Below, piece by piece: positions 62,293-64,000 of a stretch of DNA of 64,000 bases. Origin of the DNA: Aquibacillus albus (GTDB taxonomy: Bacteria; Bacillota; Bacilli; Bacillales; Amphibacillaceae); NCBI RefSeq assembly GCF_016908325.1, contig NZ_JAFBDR010000002.1, positions 62,001 through 126,000 on the forward strand. Direction: 5' to 3'. The stretch's first letter is position 1; each line of letters begins with the position of its first letter. The notes under the pieces are model-generated. The model did no database searches. It worked only from the letters and a program-made list of their open reading frames with translations, and had not been told where the DNA came from. Position numbers and translations under genes: made by a program.

Positions 62293-62694
62293 TCACTTTT
62301 TTCTCTTCGTGAATTTTTTTATAAAATAAACCATGATTGCCATAACGATGTACATCATAAAAAACACGATAAATCCCCATAATCCGATTACTGCATCTGC
62401 GAATTCCATATTCCCTCTATTGGTGATTGCCTGTTGAATTTCAATGGCAAATACTAAAACGACCATCACCGTAAAGGTATAGATGAAGGAAAAAATCGTG
62501 ATTTTACCTCTTACATTTTCTAATAACTTAAAGCAGACGTATACAAATAGGAAAGTTATAATACCGATAAAGCCAATAATCCAAAAATGTAAATCTTTAT
62601 CTGTAAGCTGTAAACCCATATAATTTGATAATTCCATTAATAAATCGTGTACTTCATTAACTACATCAGCCAACAACAATATTACTTCTTTCAC
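62293..62694 (-). CDS. Small multi-pass membrane protein, function unknown
   Basis: Starts with GTG at 62694 after TGGAGGTGTATCT. The 133-residue protein has three hydrophobic helices (about residues 38-58, 68-86 and 102-124) and a basic tail ending KKFTKRKK. I do not recognise the family. Strong ribosome site and own terminator support a real gene. Confidence 0.75.
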   Translation of the reverse strand: MKEVILLLADVVNEVHDLLMELSNYMGLQLTDKDLHFWIIGFIGIITFLFVYVCFKLLENVRGKITIFSFIYTFTVMVVLVFAIEIQQAITNRGNMEFADAVIGLWGFIVFFMMYIVMAIMVYFIKKFTKRKK

Positions 62695-62812
62695 AGATAC
62701 ACCTCCAGTACATAATGATTATACCCTACTTTACCGGAACCCTTATACTTTTCTTTTAACGTACAATACATCATATGAAAAAGCTGCCAAACGGTAGCAT
62801 ATACAAACACAT

Positions 62813-62860
62813 TGTCCTCCCACCGCGGACAAATGTCCACATAGGGGGTCAGACCCCTTT
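62813..62860 (+). repeat. REP-like repeat, main subtype
   Basis: TGTCCTCCCACCGC, GGACAAATGTCC, GGGGGTCAGACCCCTTT. Placed upstream of the small membrane protein gene and before a candidate RNA gene. Confidence 0.9.
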
Positions 62861-62944
62861 AACCTTAATCCAATGGAAAAAATTAACGTGATGTAAACAT
62901 GAATATCAGCTTTTCTTTCAGTGACATTGGTGATATACTATTCT

Positions 62945-63062
62945 AGCGATGAGCTGGTTTGCATAAGACGAGATTGACACGCCGTTTAGGCAATGCACTA
63001 TGTGGAGTGCTGTCTCTCGCCGCAATACGCGCAAAAAGACGTCCTATTGGGCGTCTTTTTTA
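62945..63062 (+). ncRNA. Candidate small structured RNA
   Basis: Non-coding stretch ending in a strong intrinsic terminator (AAAGACGTCC / GGGCGTCTTT plus T-run, 63033-63060) with no plus-strand gene before or after it. Upstream is a TATACT -10-like box (62934-62939). Inside, CGAGATTGACAC can pair with GTGCTGTCTCTCG around a small GCC-GTTTA-GGC hairpin. It does not match 6S RNA, SRP RNA or a riboswitch class that I can recognise. Confidence 0.5.
63033..63060 (+). terminator. Intrinsic terminator of the candidate RNA
   Basis: AAAAAGACGTCC / GGGCGTCTTTTTT stem-loop with T-run. Confidence 0.85.
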
Positions 63063-63098
63063 TATTTATAGAAGACTAGTATAGTAACTAACTCCAAG

Positions 63099-63146
63099 TG
63101 TCCACCATATGAAGACAAATGTCTTTTTAGAGGGTCAGACCCCTTT
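63099..63146 (+). repeat. REP-like repeat, T-rich subtype, slightly degenerate
   Basis: TGTCCACCATATG, AAGACAAATGTC, T-run, AGGGTCAGACCCCTTT. Its minus strand supplies the final codons (KGV, TGA) of the broken vanZ frame. Confidence 0.85.
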
Positions 63147-63512
63147 GAATCCGATTCTCTTCTTTATACAAAAAATTACAAGCAACATCACCATTGCCCC
63201 GGCTGAGTCAATCATTACACCGTTTATCGACGAAGTTCATCCTGGTACGATTGACTGGTGCCACTCGTCGAAAGAGGCATAGATTGTTGTAAAAAGCCAT
63301 GAAAAGAATTAAGCGAACTTAAATGAAGCAATCATCATATAAATAAAAAGAGCGAGCACCGCAAAAACAACCACATGCGCGGTCTTTCTTATCGTAAAAT
63401 TCATCTCACCAACATCCGGTTTTTGATCCTCCTGCACGACCTTTTTTTCAGTAGAATAATCCATTGCCTTTTCTGTCGTATTCGCCGTGCTTTGCCCAGT
63501 AAATTGTGGCAT
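63135..63512 (-). pseudogene. vanZ-like gene with in-frame stops
   Basis: From ATG 63512 the frame reads a VanZ-type segment (MNFTIRKTAHVVVFAVLALFIYMM), hits TAA at 63309-63311, and continues in the same frame with TTIYASFDEWHQSIVPG. It then hits TGA at 63237-63239 (probably a CGA Arg codon mutated) and goes on with TSSINGVMIDSAGAM and a final helix. DEWHQ and the following VPG(R) segment are VanZ landmarks. Residues upstream of the ATG also look VanZ-like but are interrupted. The gene is therefore decayed by at least two point mutations; its end lies in a dispersed repeat. Confidence 0.75.
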
Positions 63513-64000
63513 AGCAGTGAAAAAGGAAGATGACGATACACCATAGTACTGTTAACAATAACCATTCTATCTATCATAACTTATTTATAATTTTATACTT
63601 TCATCTCTAAATGAAAAATGCACGACCGTTAATAAAAGGTCATGCCTAATGGTTGGAGTTTTTTTCAGTTATTTGTAAAGGTGGACCTGAAAAATCCCTA
63701 AAAAAAGAAGTTAATTACCACTGTATATAGGATAGTTAACTACCTTTGGATTTTCATAGATAGGATCTTTCTAGGATTTCTTTTAGCATTAATTTTCTAG
63801 TAGTCTCAACCTATTCCCGCATCCCAGTGTGATCAGCGGTACTTTAGGGCACTAGGGTAATTTTTAAATAGAATTAACATGTTTCTTTTTAGAATTAATT
63901 TTCACCATCAGAAGTAAGCTGTTAATTTTCAATGAATTTCTTCCTACCTCTGTATATAGGAAAGTTGTATTTTTCTCTACCTTATCTAGTCTTGACTCAA
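63513..64000. other. Terminal AT-rich region without recognised gene
   Basis: No open frame with a ribosome site was seen. It contains a hairpin GCACGACC/GGTCATGC (about 63628-63651) and a pair of similar segments, CTGTATATAGGATAGTT (63721-63737) and CTGTATATAGGAAAGTT (63950-63966), in direct orientation 229 bp apart. Confidence 0.4.

Noticed and set aside
62945-63062. Candidate RNA as a riboswitch
   Set aside because: No gene follows on the same strand and no known riboswitch core was recognised.
3451-63146. The many identical GGGGTCAGACCCC copies as a CRISPR array
   Set aside because: Copies are kilobases apart with whole genes between them, lack regular spacers and have no cas genes nearby.
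3451-63146. The repeats explained simply as ordinary intrinsic terminators
   Set aside because: They all face one way whatever the gene direction, share an unrelated conserved left half, and often coexist with a separate terminator for the same gene.

Overview
The window looks like the chromosome of a low-GC, spore-former-type Bacillaceae bacterium (Bacillus/Oceanobacillus/Virgibacillus-like). Reasons: AT-rich DNA, strong AGGAGG-type ribosome sites, frequent TTG/GTG starts, lipoprotein signal peptides, a DUF3231 protein, and a ywrD/ywrB/ywrA-like gene trio. No rRNA, tRNA or CRISPR array was seen. About 45 genes are intact and one is clearly broken.

The most distinctive feature is a dispersed repeat of about 45-60 bp, with 23 near-complete copies between 3.4 and 63.1 kb plus several partial ones. 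Each copy carries a TGTCC...GGACA...TGTCC hairpin block followed by the near-palindrome GGGGTCAGACCCC and usually a T-run. All 23 lie between genes and all point the same way, although the genes face both ways. Nine touch or contain the stop codon of a minus-strand gene, and five supply the stop codon of an intact gene. A REP-associated Y1 (HUH) transposase (RAYT) at 11.8-12.35 kb is flanked on both sides by copies of one repeat subtype. Together these form a candidate RAYT/REP system; the pairing is inferred from position and family knowledge.

Layout. 0-3.2 kb: end of a Pel-type exopolysaccharide operon (sugar epimerase fused to PelD, PelE, start of the next gene). 3.5-4.6 kb: DUF3231 protein. 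4.7-9.9 kb: an ECF transporter (S, fused A1A2, T), a PHP phosphoesterase and a divergent RpiR regulator. 10-31 kb: single genes separated by repeats (membrane-anchored tandem-repeat protein, RAYT, TauE/SafE permease, aldo/keto reductase, Gfo/Idh dehydrogenase with divergent TIM-barrel protein, histidine kinase, alpha/beta hydrolase, fructose PTS, glutamate dehydrogenase, CAP-domain protein, HAD hydrolase, GH18 glycosidase, MFS, ChrA pair). 31.6-38.7 kb: gamma-glutamyltransferase, tripartite tricarboxylate transporter, D-cysteine desulfhydrase/ACC deaminase-like enzyme, LysR regulator. 38.8-61 kb: a nitrogen-compound scavenging region with six amidohydrolases, a biuret-hydrolase-like isochorismatase-fold enzyme, a peptide/nickel-type ABC importer, an NMT1/Ssu-type ABC importer, a GntR regulator, a two-component system and an SSS symporter. 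No complete repeat lies inside it. 61-64 kb: SurA-like lipoprotein, small membrane protein, candidate small RNA, broken vanZ.

The scavenging region reads as one physiological unit: uptake (two ABC systems and a symporter), ring deamination or opening (cytosine-deaminase-like and ATZ/TRZ-like enzymes, allantoinase), and amide hydrolysis (isochorismatase-fold). Part of it is probably controlled by the GntR protein, because the same 18-bp palindrome lies upstream of the gntR gene and of the second ABC operon. Substrates cannot be fixed from sequence alone.
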